DNA of 64,000 nt from Thiolapillus brandeum (GTDB lineage: Bacteria; Pseudomonadota; Gammaproteobacteria; Chromatiales; Chromatiaceae), in the NCBI RefSeq assembly GCF_000828615.1, contig NZ_AP012273.1, positions 2,895,001 to 2,959,000 of the forward strand, written 5' to 3'. Below, in pieces: positions 19,129 through 27,886 of the stretch. Within the stretch, counting starts at the first letter, position 1, and every line of letters starts with the position of its first letter. Below the pieces are notes generated by a model, which worked only from the letters and a program-made list of their open reading frames with translations, searched no databases and was not told the origin of the DNA. The translations under genes were made by a program, and so were the position numbers.

Positions 19129-20334
19129 ATGGAAGTGACCATAGACAACCTGAACATCATCATCGTCGCCGTACTGGTGCTGGCGCTGGGGCGGCTGGTG
19201 AACAGGAAAGCTGCCTTTCTGGAAAAGTACAATATCCCCTATGCCGTCACCGGCGGCATTCTCTGCAGTCTGGTAGTACTCCTGCTGGCAGCAATCTGGA
19301 ACATCAAGGTCCATTTCGATTTGCAGCTGCGGGATCTTTTCCTGCTGTTCTTCTTCAGCACCATCGGTCTGGGCGCAAAACTCAATACACTGGCCCAGGG
19401 TGGCAAAATGCTGGTCATACTCACCCTGGTTGCCCTCATGCTGCTCGTGGCCCAGAACCTTGCCGGCATCGGTATCGCCATGCTCAGCGGTAATGCACCT
19501 GGCTATGGCCTGCTGGCGGGCAGCGTGTCTTTCGCCGGTGGACACGGTACCGCCATCGCCTGGGGTCAGGTCGCTGCGGACGCGGGACTCAAAGGGGCCG
19601 CCGAGTTCGGCGTAGCCTGCGCCACCTTTGGCCTCATCGCCGGGGGGCTGGTCGGCGGACCGGTGGGCGGCTGGCTGATCGGCAAATACCAGCTGCAGCC
19701 GGCCCCGGCCACCGCGCCGGAAGTCATTGAAGAAGACTCCGACAAAACGGAATGCCATGAGATTCACATCGACAACGTGCTGGGCACCCTGCTCGCATTG
19801 TCCGTATGCGTCACCGCGGGCAACTGGGTCAATGAATTCCTGGCGGGAAAGGGACTGAGTCTGCCCGGCTTTCTCACCGCCATGATGGTGGGCATCATCA
19901 TCACCAACGTCGCTGATACGGTAAAGAAGCCCCTGAACCGGATCGCGGTTGATCGTGCGGGAGAACTGAGCCTGCAGCTGTTCCTCGCCATGAGTCTGAT
20001 GAGCATGGATCTCATGTCGCTGATGGACTCCATGAGCAGGATTCTGGTGATGGTCACCGCGCAGGTGTTGGTGGTGGTCGCCGTTGCCGTATTCGTGGTT
20101 TTCCGGGTGACAGGAAAGAACTACGATTCTGCCATCATGGCATCCGGATTTTGCGGGCTGGGGCTGGGAGCCACACCGGTAGCCATCGCCAACATGACGG
20201 CCCTGACATCCAAATTCGGGCCTTCCGTGCAGGCATTTCTGGTCATTCCCCTGATCGGCGCCTTCTTCATCGACCTGCTCAACGCCGTGGTCATAAAATT
20301 CTTCATCGCCCTGCCGTTTTTTTCAGGCGGATAG
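19129..20334 (+). CDS. gltS: Sodium/glutamate symporter
   Basis: The product is 401 aa, the same length as Escherichia coli GltS. It is an inner-membrane Na+-coupled glutamate importer of the ESS family. The sequence is almost entirely hydrophobic helices with two Gly-rich reentrant regions: GSVSFAGGHGTAIAWG in the N-terminal half and SGFCGLGLGATPVAIANM in the C-terminal half, both signatures of the family. I chose ATG 19129 (MEVTIDNLN) because it gives the standard N-terminus. The longer frame from 19078 starts just after the repeat element. Confidence 0.93.
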   Translation: MEVTIDNLNIIIVAVLVLALGRLVNRKAAFLEKYNIPYAVTGGILCSLVVLLLAAIWNIKVHFDLQLRDLFLLFFFSTIGLGAKLNTLAQGGKMLVILTLVALMLLVAQNLAGIGIAMLSGNAPGYGLLAGSVSFAGGHGTAIAWGQVAADAGLKGAAEFGVACATFGLIAGGLVGGPVGGWLIGKYQLQPAPATAPEVIEEDSDKTECHEIHIDNVLGTLLALSVCVTAGNWVNEFLAGKGLSLPGFLTAMMVGIIITNVADTVKKPLNRIAVDRAGELSLQLFLAMSLMSMDLMSLMDSMSRILVMVTAQVLVVVAVAVFVVFRVTGKNYDSAIMASGFCGLGLGATPVAIANMTALTSKFGPSVQAFLVIPLIGAFFIDLLNAVVIKFFIALPFFSGG

Positions 20335-20502
20335 ACCATACTGACAGGCGCTGCCAGCATGAGTGTCCTCCGGCAAAACGCGGCGCAGTCACCAAGGAAA
20401 TCGCCACGATGGATGCAGACACGGACGATACCGGGCACAAGAAGCTGGCGGAACAAATCAACGGCAGGATCTGGTGTATTTTCTTTTAACCAAATAACAG
20501 AT

Positions 20503-21666
20503 CTATCGTTTCCAGGCACTGCCTACCTGGATGTAGAAAGCCGTCTCTTCCGGTCCCCGCGCGATATCCACGCCTACCTGAAGGCCGAGTTTTCTGGCAA
20601 TCAGGTAGCGAAAACCCAGGCCTTTGCTATACAGGGCGTCGCTGTCATTCTTCCCATCGCTGGCCCAGGTCTTGCCGACACCACCAAAGCCCACCAGCGT
20701 CCAGCGGGGATGGAATGACCAGCGCAGTTCCAGTTCGCCCAGGGCCGTACGCTTGCCCTGATAGCGCATGACCTTGATACCCCGCATATCGATGAAGGGG
20801 TATTCATAGAAAGGCGCATCGCCATCCACGCCTTCGGTATCGCCCCTAAGCCCCATTACCCAGGTGTCGCTCAGGCGATGGTAGTATTTGGCATAGCCAC
20901 GAAACTTGTTGAAGCTGTCGTCTCCTCCCCAGGCACTGCCGTAGTTACCCAGCTTAAGCTCCGCATCCAGCCCCTCACTGGGCGTGAACATGTTGTCCCT
21001 GTCGTCATAATTCAGACTCAGACTCACACCTGCGGAACGGCTGTCGAACTTCAGGGCTGGAATACCGGGAATGGGAAATACGGAACTCAGATGGAACTCG
21101 TTACTGGTATCCACCAGGCGATAGCTCACGCCGGCAAAGAAATTGCTCTCCCCCAGACGGAACTGAAGCTCCTGCAGCAGACCGAAGGCCGTGCTTTCGA
21201 AACGCACCGGCTTGCCACCCAGTCCCCCGTTGGAACCGTAGTAGTCCATGACCACATCGGCATAGCCGGCGCCGCCCGTGTAGCGAATGGTGTCATGGCG
21301 CCAGATGCCCAGATGCCCGCCACCGAGAAACCAGGTACCATTTTCCGTCCCGCCGGCAGCAATGGCGGAAACGCTGGGAGGGATTCTGCGGTCCTTGCCG
21401 CCTGGTGTTTTCGTACCCTTGAACCGGCCATGAAAAAAAGCCAGCGCCGCACCGCCACCATAGCCGACTGCAGGCTCAGTAATAATGATGGGTACAGGCA
21501 GAAAACCCGTACGGGTCGCCAGCCAGTCGCTGGTATCCAGATAGCCGTCCCTGGGGTCGATAAAGCCATCCATCAACTGGCCAGCAATCGTTTGCTGACA
21601 GAACAGCAATGCAAAAAGCAGGCAGGCCCACCTCGAAAGACCCAAAAAGAAAGTCAGTTGCGCCAA
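20503..21666 (-). CDS. Outer-membrane beta-barrel protein (BamA/Omp85-type surface antigen domain)
   Basis: The product is about 387 aa from a proposed TTG start at 21666, which has AGGCGA 8 bases upstream and yields a signal peptide (WACLLFALLFCQQTIAG). An ATG upstream in frame would run through a repeat and the neighbouring gene and is unlikely. The rest is amphipathic strands with aromatic ends: AVGYGGGAALAFFHG, YRLVDTSNEFHLSS, YDDRDNMFTPSEGLDAEL and a terminal ETAFYIQVGSAWKR strand. NYDDRDNMFTPSEG is the classic motif of the bacterial surface antigen (D15) barrel. No POTRA domains are present. The substrate or partner is unknown. Confidence 0.72.
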   Translation of the reverse strand: MAQLTFFLGLSRWACLLFALLFCQQTIAGQLMDGFIDPRDGYLDTSDWLATRTGFLPVPIIITEPAVGYGGGAALAFFHGRFKGTKTPGGKDRRIPPSVSAIAAGGTENGTWFLGGGHLGIWRHDTIRYTGGAGYADVVMDYYGSNGGLGGKPVRFESTAFGLLQELQFRLGESNFFAGVSYRLVDTSNEFHLSSVFPIPGIPALKFDSRSAGVSLSLNYDDRDNMFTPSEGLDAELKLGNYGSAWGGDDSFNKFRGYAKYYHRLSDTWVMGLRGDTEGVDGDAPFYEYPFIDMRGIKVMRYQGKRTALGELELRWSFHPRWTLVGFGGVGKTWASDGKNDSDALYSKGLGFRYLIARKLGLQVGVDIARGPEETAFYIQVGSAWKR

Positions 21667-21694
21667 TACGAGTCGCCTACAGTTGGGTCTGCCG

Positions 21695-21748
21695 CTATTC
21701 GATTCTGAAGGTTGTTTCCTCAGAATCAGGCTGTTTTTCAACAGCCTG
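21695..21748. repeat. Partial copy of the 18847 repeat, inverted
   Basis: The complement of this stretch reads GGCTGTTGAAAAACAGCC, then TGATTCTGAGGAAAC, then AACCTTCAGAATC. This is nearly the same as 18850-18902. It lies directly upstream of the outer-membrane protein gene and downstream of the A-type carrier gene. Confidence 0.65.
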
Positions 21749-21760
21749 CTTAACGGAAAA

Positions 21761-22138
21761 TCAGCCGCAACCGCCACCGGTGTTGGAGCCACAGGTGCCA
21801 CAGCCAGCGCCCTCAACAGGCTGCAGGTTATTGAACACGAAACGGGCATCATCGCCATCACTGGCTACGAAATCGATTTCCACGCCCTTCAGATAGCCCA
21901 AGGTGCCATTGTCCACGATGAGTTTAAAACCATCGTAGTCGCGCACTTTGTCTTCATCACTTATCTGATCGGTAAAAGTCATGCCAAAACTGACGCCGCT
22001 ACAACCGCCGGGAGTGGCATACACGCGAACACCTTCAATGTCCTCTTCGACCTGACCCGCGAGTTCCCGCATTTTCTGCTGTGCGGTTTCGGTGAGAGTC
22101 AGATCTTCATCACCGAGTTGGTTACCATTAGCCGTCAT
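21761..22138 (-). CDS. HesB/IscA-type iron-sulfur carrier protein
   Basis: The product is 125 aa from ATG 22138, which has AGGTGA 7 bases upstream. It belongs to the HesB/IscA/ErpA fold, seen in TLTETAQQKMRELAG, YATPGGCSGVSFGM and the Cys/Gly-rich end EGAGCGTCGSNTGGGCG. The first conserved Cys is in GGCSG and the last two in GCGTCG, so cluster binding is plausible. It is clearly different from erpA at 6.2 kb (longer acidic N-terminus and Gly-rich tail). It points toward the nir region without being part of it. Its specific client is unknown. Confidence 0.82.
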   Translation of the reverse strand: MTANGNQLGDEDLTLTETAQQKMRELAGQVEEDIEGVRVYATPGGCSGVSFGMTFTDQISDEDKVRDYDGFKLIVDNGTLGYLKGVEIDFVASDGDDARFVFNNLQPVEGAGCGTCGSNTGGGCG

Positions 22139-22390
22139 GAAAATCACCTGAAATATAGTAGCTGAATTACAATCTTATATTCTAACATGCAACACTTCTC
22201 TCCTACCATGCAGGTTTTCATGAAATTGAAAACGCCCCGACATCAGGTCCATGAGTCCGTCGGATTTTACGCTGTTTGACTGCAAACCCCTGGTTGGCGA
22301 TAGAATCGCCCTGCTATTTGCCTCATTCGACACATTGATCTATTTCGCTCCCTGCTATTTTTGCGTCAAGCGCTCAAACCTGACAGACTC

Positions 22391-22966
22391 CTAGTCACCT
22401 ATTTTCCTTCTCAGGGTATACGCCCCCCGCAAGTCGCCCTCACGATACCCCGTAGCCTGATCGAAAGGGTAGAGGCTATCCAACTGTGAACTGACCTGAG
22501 CACGAATATGCTCTCCATGGCACTTGAGACATGACTTGGTGATAAGAATAGCCCGCATGTAGCGAAAATACGGCTGGCCGTCGTAATCCACTATCTCGTA
22601 GAACTCCCGATTGCTCTTGAGTTGCCCTTCCTTTTTACGTCGACTGAACTCTTCGAGCACCTTCATTTCCCATTTGTCCGGAGCATTGTCGAGATCCCTT
22701 GTCTGCATGGTTGTTCTTCTTACGGTCCAGGGAGTTTCATCGGACAGCTCTATGGCAATATCCGGAGCCTTGAGATGACAGACTTCCAGGGCCTTGGATT
22801 CGCCTCCTTCGCTCAGTCCTTCTTTCCTGGCCCGTTTCAATTTGTGGCCAAACTTTTTCACCAGCTCACGCGCTTCGGCCACCCATGACTGTTGGTCGAT
22901 GGACACCGCATAAACCGAAGCAGGGACTGAGCATATCACCGCAGCCAAAACAATCTTTTTTATCAT
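22391..22966 (-). CDS. Periplasmic c-type heme protein with DUF3365 (Tll0287-like) domain
   Basis: The product is 191 aa. A signal peptide (IVLAAVICSVPASVYA) is followed by a DUF3365-type domain and one heme c motif, CLKCH, near residue 150. ARELVKKFGHKLK and the RDLDNAPDKWE and YFRYMRAI segments fit this family of heme-binding PAS-like sensor domains. Here the domain is free-standing, with no kinase or cyclase attached. It lies about 410 bases downstream of the nirS stop on the same strand and may serve as a small electron carrier or gas/redox sensor for nitrite respiration. That is inference from position only. Confidence 0.78.
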   Translation of the reverse strand: MIKKIVLAAVICSVPASVYAVSIDQQSWVAEARELVKKFGHKLKRARKEGLSEGGESKALEVCHLKAPDIAIELSDETPWTVRRTTMQTRDLDNAPDKWEMKVLEEFSRRKKEGQLKSNREFYEIVDYDGQPYFRYMRAILITKSCLKCHGEHIRAQVSSQLDSLYPFDQATGYREGDLRGAYTLRRKIGD

Positions 22967-23376
22967 AAAAAAACCAACCTGTTGGGGAAGCTCTGTTCAG
23001 TTCTGGTGCGAGCAGATTATGGTGAAAAATCGTCCCGTTCAAGGCGCGAATCCGCCGCAATGCAAACTGCTGCGGAGATTTACAACCAAGGAAATGGACG
23101 ATGTTGCGCCACATGATCCCGCACCATAAATTGGCCAGAAGATCCTTAGTGCTTGAATTGGATAAGAATACAGAAAAATCAGCCAGGCCCGCCTTAACAA
23201 TTCGCAATAATATCGTGGCCGCACCAACCTGTTCTTCAAAAAAAGAGCCTGCGGCGGCATATGCAATGAACACATATACCACCAACAAGCTCTCTGGTAT
23301 GCAACCTGAATAACAGATTGCCGGGGTTTTAGTCAGGCATAACTTCGAGCCCGTCTAACCCCATTTTTTGAAACGA
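22967..23376. other. Intergenic region between nirS and the DUF3365 cytochrome gene
   Basis: About 410 bases. Open frames here have no recognisable product. It should hold the nirS 3' end signals and the promoter of the cytochrome gene on the minus strand. I found no clear terminator hairpin with a T run. Confidence 0.4.
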
Positions 23377-25011
23377 TCAATGACCACCTGTTTCATGACG
23401 ACGATGAACGGCAAAGATACCCGTAGGTGTCTTGATGCCTTCGATAGTCTTCACGAGTTCCAGGGTCTCATCGTTATAAACGCGCACCTTGTTCTCTTTC
23501 CAGTCAGAAACATAGACGAACTTGCCCGCTGTATCCGGCTCAGGATGCACGGTCAGGGTGCCGTCCATGATGTGCTTGACAGCCTTGAAAGGCGGCTTAC
23601 GCTCAAACACGGTGATCTCGTTGGGCTTGGGCGGGAAGATGGAGTCTGCCCAGACATATTTCATATTGTGCGCTGCACGAATGAACAGGCCCGGAGCTTC
23701 TGTTTTGACCGTACCCGCGATTTCATTGTTGTCGGTACGCCAGATAGTCAGCTTGCCTTCTCCAATGTGGGGAGTGGCGGCATATTCAACACCATCTTCT
23801 TCCCAGACGGCACCTTCACCGGGGTGCGGTTTCTTGCCTGTCGGAATTTTCTTGAGGATTTTCATGGTAGCCACGTCGATAGCTGCCACCCAATTGGAGC
23901 TTTGTGAAGCTAGGTAGAAGGTCTTGTTGTCTTCACGCAGGAAACCGTCATGCAGAATCTTACCGACATTAGCCACTTTGGCGACGGGGAAGTCCGGCTT
24001 GCTCCAGTCGATACGCCATACCTGACCACCTTCTTTCAACGCCATCAGGAAGTAAGGACCAACCTTCTTGGGATCAACGTCATTGACCGAACAGATACGG
24101 GAATCGACATAATCACCATCCGGATCTTTCACGTGATGCGTATCTATGATCTTGATCGGCTTTAGGGTAATCGCATCGACGATAACCGCCTGAGTCGGGA
24201 TATACATGCCGGTCAACAGATACTTGCCGTTGTCTGAGACTGCAATGCCCCGGGCATCGAGGCCAAGACGAACTTTCTTGATCGCCTGCAGGGTTTTCAG
24301 GTCATACTGATACAGCCAGCCATCACGGCCCAGGTTATAAGCATACTTGCCATCCGGGCTGAAGGTATAGCCGTGAGCACGGGCACCCGCAGGCAGATGG
24401 GCAACCACATCCTGCTTGGTGGTATCAATAACGGCAACGCTGAAGTTTTCACGCTCGGTGACAAACAACAGATCATCGACATTCTTGGCAGGCGTTACCT
24501 TGCCGTTTTCAGAAGCCTTGACGTCCTGCCAGGTCTTCATCATGTCGTCCATGGTCCAGTGGAAATCCTTGGGTGGCGGCACGTTATAAACGTGCTGCGC
24601 GATGGCCTTCATCTCGCCTTCGGTCAACGGCTTGCCAATCGGGTTGGAAGCAGTACCCCATGCAGGCATGGCCGTTCCTGAACGACCGCCCTTGATGGTT
24701 GCATATACGGATTCTTCAGGGAACGGATAGATATAGGGGGCCGCTTTCTTGGCAGCGGCACCTTTCAGGCCGTTGCGCAATCTGTCCATGGTGATGTTAG
24801 GACCCGTGGCTCCCGTCAATTTCGGGTTGTGGCAACCGCCGCACTCGGAACTGACGAAATCGGTAACGGTTCTGCCCTGAATATCTTTGGCCGGGGTGAT
24901 ATCTTTATAGGCTGTGTCCGCCGAGGCAATGCCCGCACTGCCCATCACAGCCACTGCCGCAGCAATTGCCGCCTTTACAGTGAAGCTTCCTGATTTCGTT
25001 GGTTTTTGCAT
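23377..25011 (-). CDS. nirS: Cytochrome cd1 nitrite reductase
   Basis: The product is 544 aa from ATG 25011, which has GGGAG upstream; residues 1-31 are a signal peptide ending ASA. It reduces nitrite to nitric oxide in the periplasm. The N-terminal cytochrome c domain has CGGCH at residues 57-61. The C-terminal part is an eight-bladed d1-heme propeller. A candidate proximal ligand is His213 (GARAHGY). Both catalytic histidines seem to be kept: His354 in LHDG and His396 in KPHPG, at the places of His327 and His369 of Pseudomonas NirS. This separates it from NirN at 30.6 kb, which lacks the first. Some blade sequences (NLGRDGWLYQYD) look NirN/NirF-like, so it may be a divergent NirS clade. Confidence 0.85.
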   Translation of the reverse strand: MQKPTKSGSFTVKAAIAAAVAVMGSAGIASADTAYKDITPAKDIQGRTVTDFVSSECGGCHNPKLTGATGPNITMDRLRNGLKGAAAKKAAPYIYPFPEESVYATIKGGRSGTAMPAWGTASNPIGKPLTEGEMKAIAQHVYNVPPPKDFHWTMDDMMKTWQDVKASENGKVTPAKNVDDLLFVTERENFSVAVIDTTKQDVVAHLPAGARAHGYTFSPDGKYAYNLGRDGWLYQYDLKTLQAIKKVRLGLDARGIAVSDNGKYLLTGMYIPTQAVIVDAITLKPIKIIDTHHVKDPDGDYVDSRICSVNDVDPKKVGPYFLMALKEGGQVWRIDWSKPDFPVAKVANVGKILHDGFLREDNKTFYLASQSSNWVAAIDVATMKILKKIPTGKKPHPGEGAVWEEDGVEYAATPHIGEGKLTIWRTDNNEIAGTVKTEAPGLFIRAAHNMKYVWADSIFPPKPNEITVFERKPPFKAVKHIMDGTLTVHPEPDTAGKFVYVSDWKENKVRVYNDETLELVKTIEGIKTPTGIFAVHRRHETGGH

Positions 25012-25142
25012 AGTCGTACTCCCAAACTGGTTACGTAAATTCATGTTTTATGCGCTGATAACCTACCCCTTACTCAGGCACTCGGGCAGATACCTTCACA
25101 ATGAACGTGTTAGGAAAGTACTACAAAAACAAGGGGAATCAC

Positions 25143-25156
25143 TTGACTTTAATCAA
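25143..25156. promoter_or_regulatory. FNR/DNR-type box, nirS-proximal
   Basis: TTGACTTTAATCAA matches the CRP/FNR-family palindrome TTGAY-N4-ATCAA. Its centre is about 138 bases upstream of the nirS start codon, which would place a class II start site near 25108 on the minus strand. Anaerobic or NO-dependent activation by an FNR/DNR regulator is inferred. Confidence 0.75.
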
Positions 25157-25324
25157 ATATTTACTAATAAACTAAATAGTATTTTTTTGCTATATTATTC
25201 AATATGATACGAATATTTATTCCACCAGGGAACCCAATAAAGCTCCCTCAGGTGAAGTACATTACAGGCTCATGTTTTTCCGTTGAAATTTGCAGAAAAG
25301 GCAAAATACCCGTTGAATAAGTAT

Positions 25325-25338
25325 TTGACCTCAATCAA
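25325..25338. promoter_or_regulatory. FNR/DNR-type box, nirC-proximal
   Basis: TTGACCTCAATCAA is a second exact TTGAY-N4-ATCAA palindrome. It is 62 bases upstream of the nirC ATG. With the usual -41.5 spacing, transcription would start near 25373 on the plus strand. Together with the box at 25143 it gives each arm of the divergent nir locus its own activator site. Confidence 0.75.
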
Positions 25339-25399
25339 TGTGAAAACACCCAACTTGGGTACATTGCACACTGGCATAAAGGTTTTTTGGGATCTGCGG

Positions 25400-25723
25400 A
25401 TGAAATGTTTCGGGTTCGCCGGAAATGCGGTTCTGGGGCTGTGCTTGAGTAGCAGCCTGCTGGCTGCACCCACGCCGGAGCGGAAAACTGAACTGCTCTA
25501 TCTTCTGGCGCAGGATTGCGGCGCATGCCATGGTATGCGCCTGAAGGGCGGACTGGGCCCGCCCCTGTTACCCGATGCCCTGCATCAATGGAATGCAGAA
25601 CAGCTGGCGCAAACCATTCTCCATGGCCGTCCAGGCACCCCCATGCCGCCCTGGAGTCCCTTTATGACAGAACAGGAAGCCTTGTGGCTGGCACAACAAC
25701 TGAAAGAGGGCATCAGTCAATGA
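25400..25723 (+). CDS. nirC: Small periplasmic c-type cytochrome NirC
   Basis: The product is 107 aa with a signal peptide (about 1-22, ending LLAA) and one heme c motif CGACH at residues 40-44. A distal methionine is plausible in PGTPMPPW. NirC-type cytochromes can donate electrons to NirS and are tied to heme d1 maturation. The ATG at 25400 was chosen because it starts the signal peptide. The frame is open from 25283 but that part overlaps the promoter box. The stop overlaps the nirF start (ATGA), so it heads the nir biogenesis operon. Confidence 0.82.
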   Translation: MKCFGFAGNAVLGLCLSSSLLAAPTPERKTELLYLLAQDCGACHGMRLKGGLGPPLLPDALHQWNAEQLAQTILHGRPGTPMPPWSPFMTEQEALWLAQQLKEGISQ

Positions 25724-26892
25724 GGCTGAACACATTTCTCCTATTGCTGGCATTGCTCCCGGGCAGCCTGCTGGCCGACTGTCTGCAACGCGGCACCGGA
25801 GACATGGGCGTCATCATCGAACGTGCCAGCGGCAGCGTACTCATCATCGACACCAGTGCCCACGAGGTTCTGTCCCGGGTGGAAGGCCTGGGGGATCTGT
25901 CCCACGCTTCTGTCGTCTATTCCCGGGACGAACGCTACGCTTATGTATTTGGCAGAGATGGCGGCCTCACCAAGGTCGACATTCTCTGTGGAAAAATTGT
26001 CAAACGGGTACTCCAGGGTGGCAACAGCATTGGCGGCGCCATTTCCCAGGACGGCAAACTGGTAGCGGTGTCCAACTACACCCCCGGCGGAGTAAAGGTA
26101 TTCTCTTCCGATGACCTGTCCCTGGTGGCGGACATCCCGGCCACTCCTTTCAAGGACAAGCATTCCAAGACCGTGGGCCTGGTGGACGCGCCTGATCAGC
26201 GCTTTGTCTTCGCCCTGTATGACACGGGTGAAACCTGGATTCTGGATATGACGGATCCGGCCAAGCCCGCACTCACCAGGTTCACCGATACCGGGCGCCT
26301 GCCCTATGACGGGCTCATCACCCCCGATGGCCGCTACTATATCAATGGTCTGTTTGGCGAGGATGGCCTGGCCCTCCTGGATCTGTGGCATCCGGAAAAA
26401 GGCATCAGGCGCATTCTCGACCATTATGGCAGAGGCGAACAGAAACTGCCGGTATACAAAATGCCCCATCTGGAAGGCTGGGCAGTAGCCGGAGACCGGG
26501 CCTTTCTGCCTGCCGTGGGCCACCATGAAGTATTGGTCGTGAACATGCGCGACTGGCAGGCCGCAGGAAAAATTCCCGTTCATGGCCAACCCGTATTCGT
26601 TATGTCCCGGCCTGATGGCCGCCAGCTGTGGGTGAACTTCGCCTTCCCCAATAATGACACTGTGCAGGTCATCGACAGCGAAACCCTCAAGGTCATCAAG
26701 ACCCTCAAGACCGGCAAGGGCACTCTGCACATGGAGTTCACCCCACGGGGCGAGGAAGTATGGATTTCCGTGCGCGACAAGGATGAGATCCAGGTCTATG
26801 ACACCCGCACCATGACATTGAAAACCCACTTCAAGGCGCAAAAACCCAGCGGCATTTTCTTTACCGACCGTGCGCACAGGACAGGACTCTGA
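25720..26892 (+). CDS. nirF: Heme d1 biosynthesis protein NirF
   Basis: The product is 390 aa with an N-terminal signal sequence (FLLLLALLPGSLLA). NirF is a beta-propeller protein related to the d1 domain of NirS but without the heme c part. It binds a d1 precursor and acts late in heme d1 formation in the periplasm. Long conserved stretches are GTGDMGVIIERASGS, GLGDLSHASVVYSRDE, FGRDGGLTKVD, QGGNSIGGAISQDG, KMPHLEGW and LHMEFTPRGEEVWISVRD, all very close to Pseudomonas NirF. The start is fixed by the ATGA overlap with nirC. The open frame upstream is not coding. Confidence 0.95.
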   Translation: MRLNTFLLLLALLPGSLLADCLQRGTGDMGVIIERASGSVLIIDTSAHEVLSRVEGLGDLSHASVVYSRDERYAYVFGRDGGLTKVDILCGKIVKRVLQGGNSIGGAISQDGKLVAVSNYTPGGVKVFSSDDLSLVADIPATPFKDKHSKTVGLVDAPDQRFVFALYDTGETWILDMTDPAKPALTRFTDTGRLPYDGLITPDGRYYINGLFGEDGLALLDLWHPEKGIRRILDHYGRGEQKLPVYKMPHLEGWAVAGDRAFLPAVGHHEVLVVNMRDWQAAGKIPVHGQPVFVMSRPDGRQLWVNFAFPNNDTVQVIDSETLKVIKTLKTGKGTLHMEFTPRGEEVWISVRDKDEIQVYDTRTMTLKTHFKAQKPSGIFFTDRAHRTGL

Positions 26893-26894
26893 CC

Positions 26895-27398
26895 ATGACT
26901 GCCATCGCAGCCCGACGCTACCCCGTCATGACCCGCGCCATGGAGCCCGAGCTTTCCAGCCTGGAGAAACGCCTGCTCAACGAATACCAGAAAGGTTTTC
27001 CCCTCACCGAAACCCCCTATGCGGACATTGCCCGGGAGCTGGGAACTTCCGAGGCCCTGGTGCTGGAGATCCTGAAAAAACTCAAGGACCGGGGCTACAT
27101 CAGCCGTGTCGGCCCGGTGTTCAAGCCCAGAAAGGTTGGCACCAGCACCCTGGCCGCCATGGCCATTCCGGAAGATCGCCTGCGCCAGGTGGCCGGCATC
27201 ATCAGCAGCTATAAGGAAGTGAACCACAACTACGAACGTGAACACGCATTCAATCTATGGTTCGTGGTCACCGCCCGTGATGCCGAACATTTGCGCAGGG
27301 TACTGAAAGACATGGAAGAGCGAACCGGCCTGCCCATCATGGATCTGCCCCTGGAACAACAGTTTCACATCGACCTGGGATTTCCTCTGTGGTGCTGA
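26895..27398 (+). CDS. nirD: Siroheme decarboxylase subunit NirD (AhbA/AhbB family)
   Basis: The product is 167 aa and belongs to the Lrp/AsnC-like family that decarboxylates siroheme to 12,18-didecarboxysiroheme in the cytoplasm. An N-terminal winged helix (EKRLLNEYQKGFPLTETPYADIA) is followed by a ferredoxin-like half with NHNYEREHAFNLWFVV. The letter D is assigned by order within the four-gene set and by the HNY-type motif shared with the third member. It begins 2 bases after nirF and overlaps the start of the next gene. Confidence 0.82.
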   Translation: MTAIAARRYPVMTRAMEPELSSLEKRLLNEYQKGFPLTETPYADIARELGTSEALVLEILKKLKDRGYISRVGPVFKPRKVGTSTLAAMAIPEDRLRQVAGIISSYKEVNHNYEREHAFNLWFVVTARDAEHLRRVLKDMEERTGLPIMDLPLEQQFHIDLGFPLWC

Positions 27399-27865
27399 AC
27401 GACACCGAACAACAGCTGATTGGCCTGATTCAGAGTGGACTGCCTCTCTGCAGTCGCCCCTGGGCGGAGATCGGACAGCAGCTGAACCTGGCGGAAAGCG
27501 AAGTCCTGCAACAGGTACGCTCACTGCAGGAACGGGGCCTGATCAAGCGTTTCGGCCTGGTAGTGCGGCATCATGAGCTGGGATATACCGCCAACGCCAT
27601 GGTGGTCTGGGATGTACCCGATGACCAGGTCCGGCAGGTTGGCGAAGCCCTGGGCCGCCACGACTGCGTGACCCTTTGTTACCAGCGCCCCCGCCGACTG
27701 CCCCAGTGGCCCTACAACCTGTTTTGCATGATCCATGGCAAGGATCGGGAACGCGTCCTGGAGACCATCGACGAATTGGTTGAAGCCGAGGGTTTGCAGG
27801 ACATTGCCCATGAGGTATTGTTCAGTGGCGAGCGCTTCAAACAGCGCGGCGCAAAATATCTCTGA
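27389..27865 (+). CDS. nirL: Siroheme decarboxylase subunit NirL (AhbA/AhbB family)
   Basis: The product is 158 aa with the same two-domain layout as its neighbours. It carries the second motif type, CYQRPRRLPQWPYNLFCMIHG, also seen in the fourth gene. Such pairs of HNY-type and YQRP-type proteins form the working siroheme decarboxylase. The start is GTG at 27389 or the adjacent GTG at 27392. Both lie inside the end of nirD, indicating translational coupling. The letter L is given by position. Confidence 0.8.
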   Translation: MVLNDTEQQLIGLIQSGLPLCSRPWAEIGQQLNLAESEVLQQVRSLQERGLIKRFGLVVRHHELGYTANAMVVWDVPDDQVRQVGEALGRHDCVTLCYQRPRRLPQWPYNLFCMIHGKDRERVLETIDELVEAEGLQDIAHEVLFSGERFKQRGAKYL

Positions 27866-27886
27866 CCAACCAGCCCGGACCTGCCC

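Noticed and set aside
22866-23288. 140-codon frame between nirS and the DUF3365 gene
   Set aside because: It overlaps the start of the cytochrome gene, has no recognisable domain and no ribosome site.
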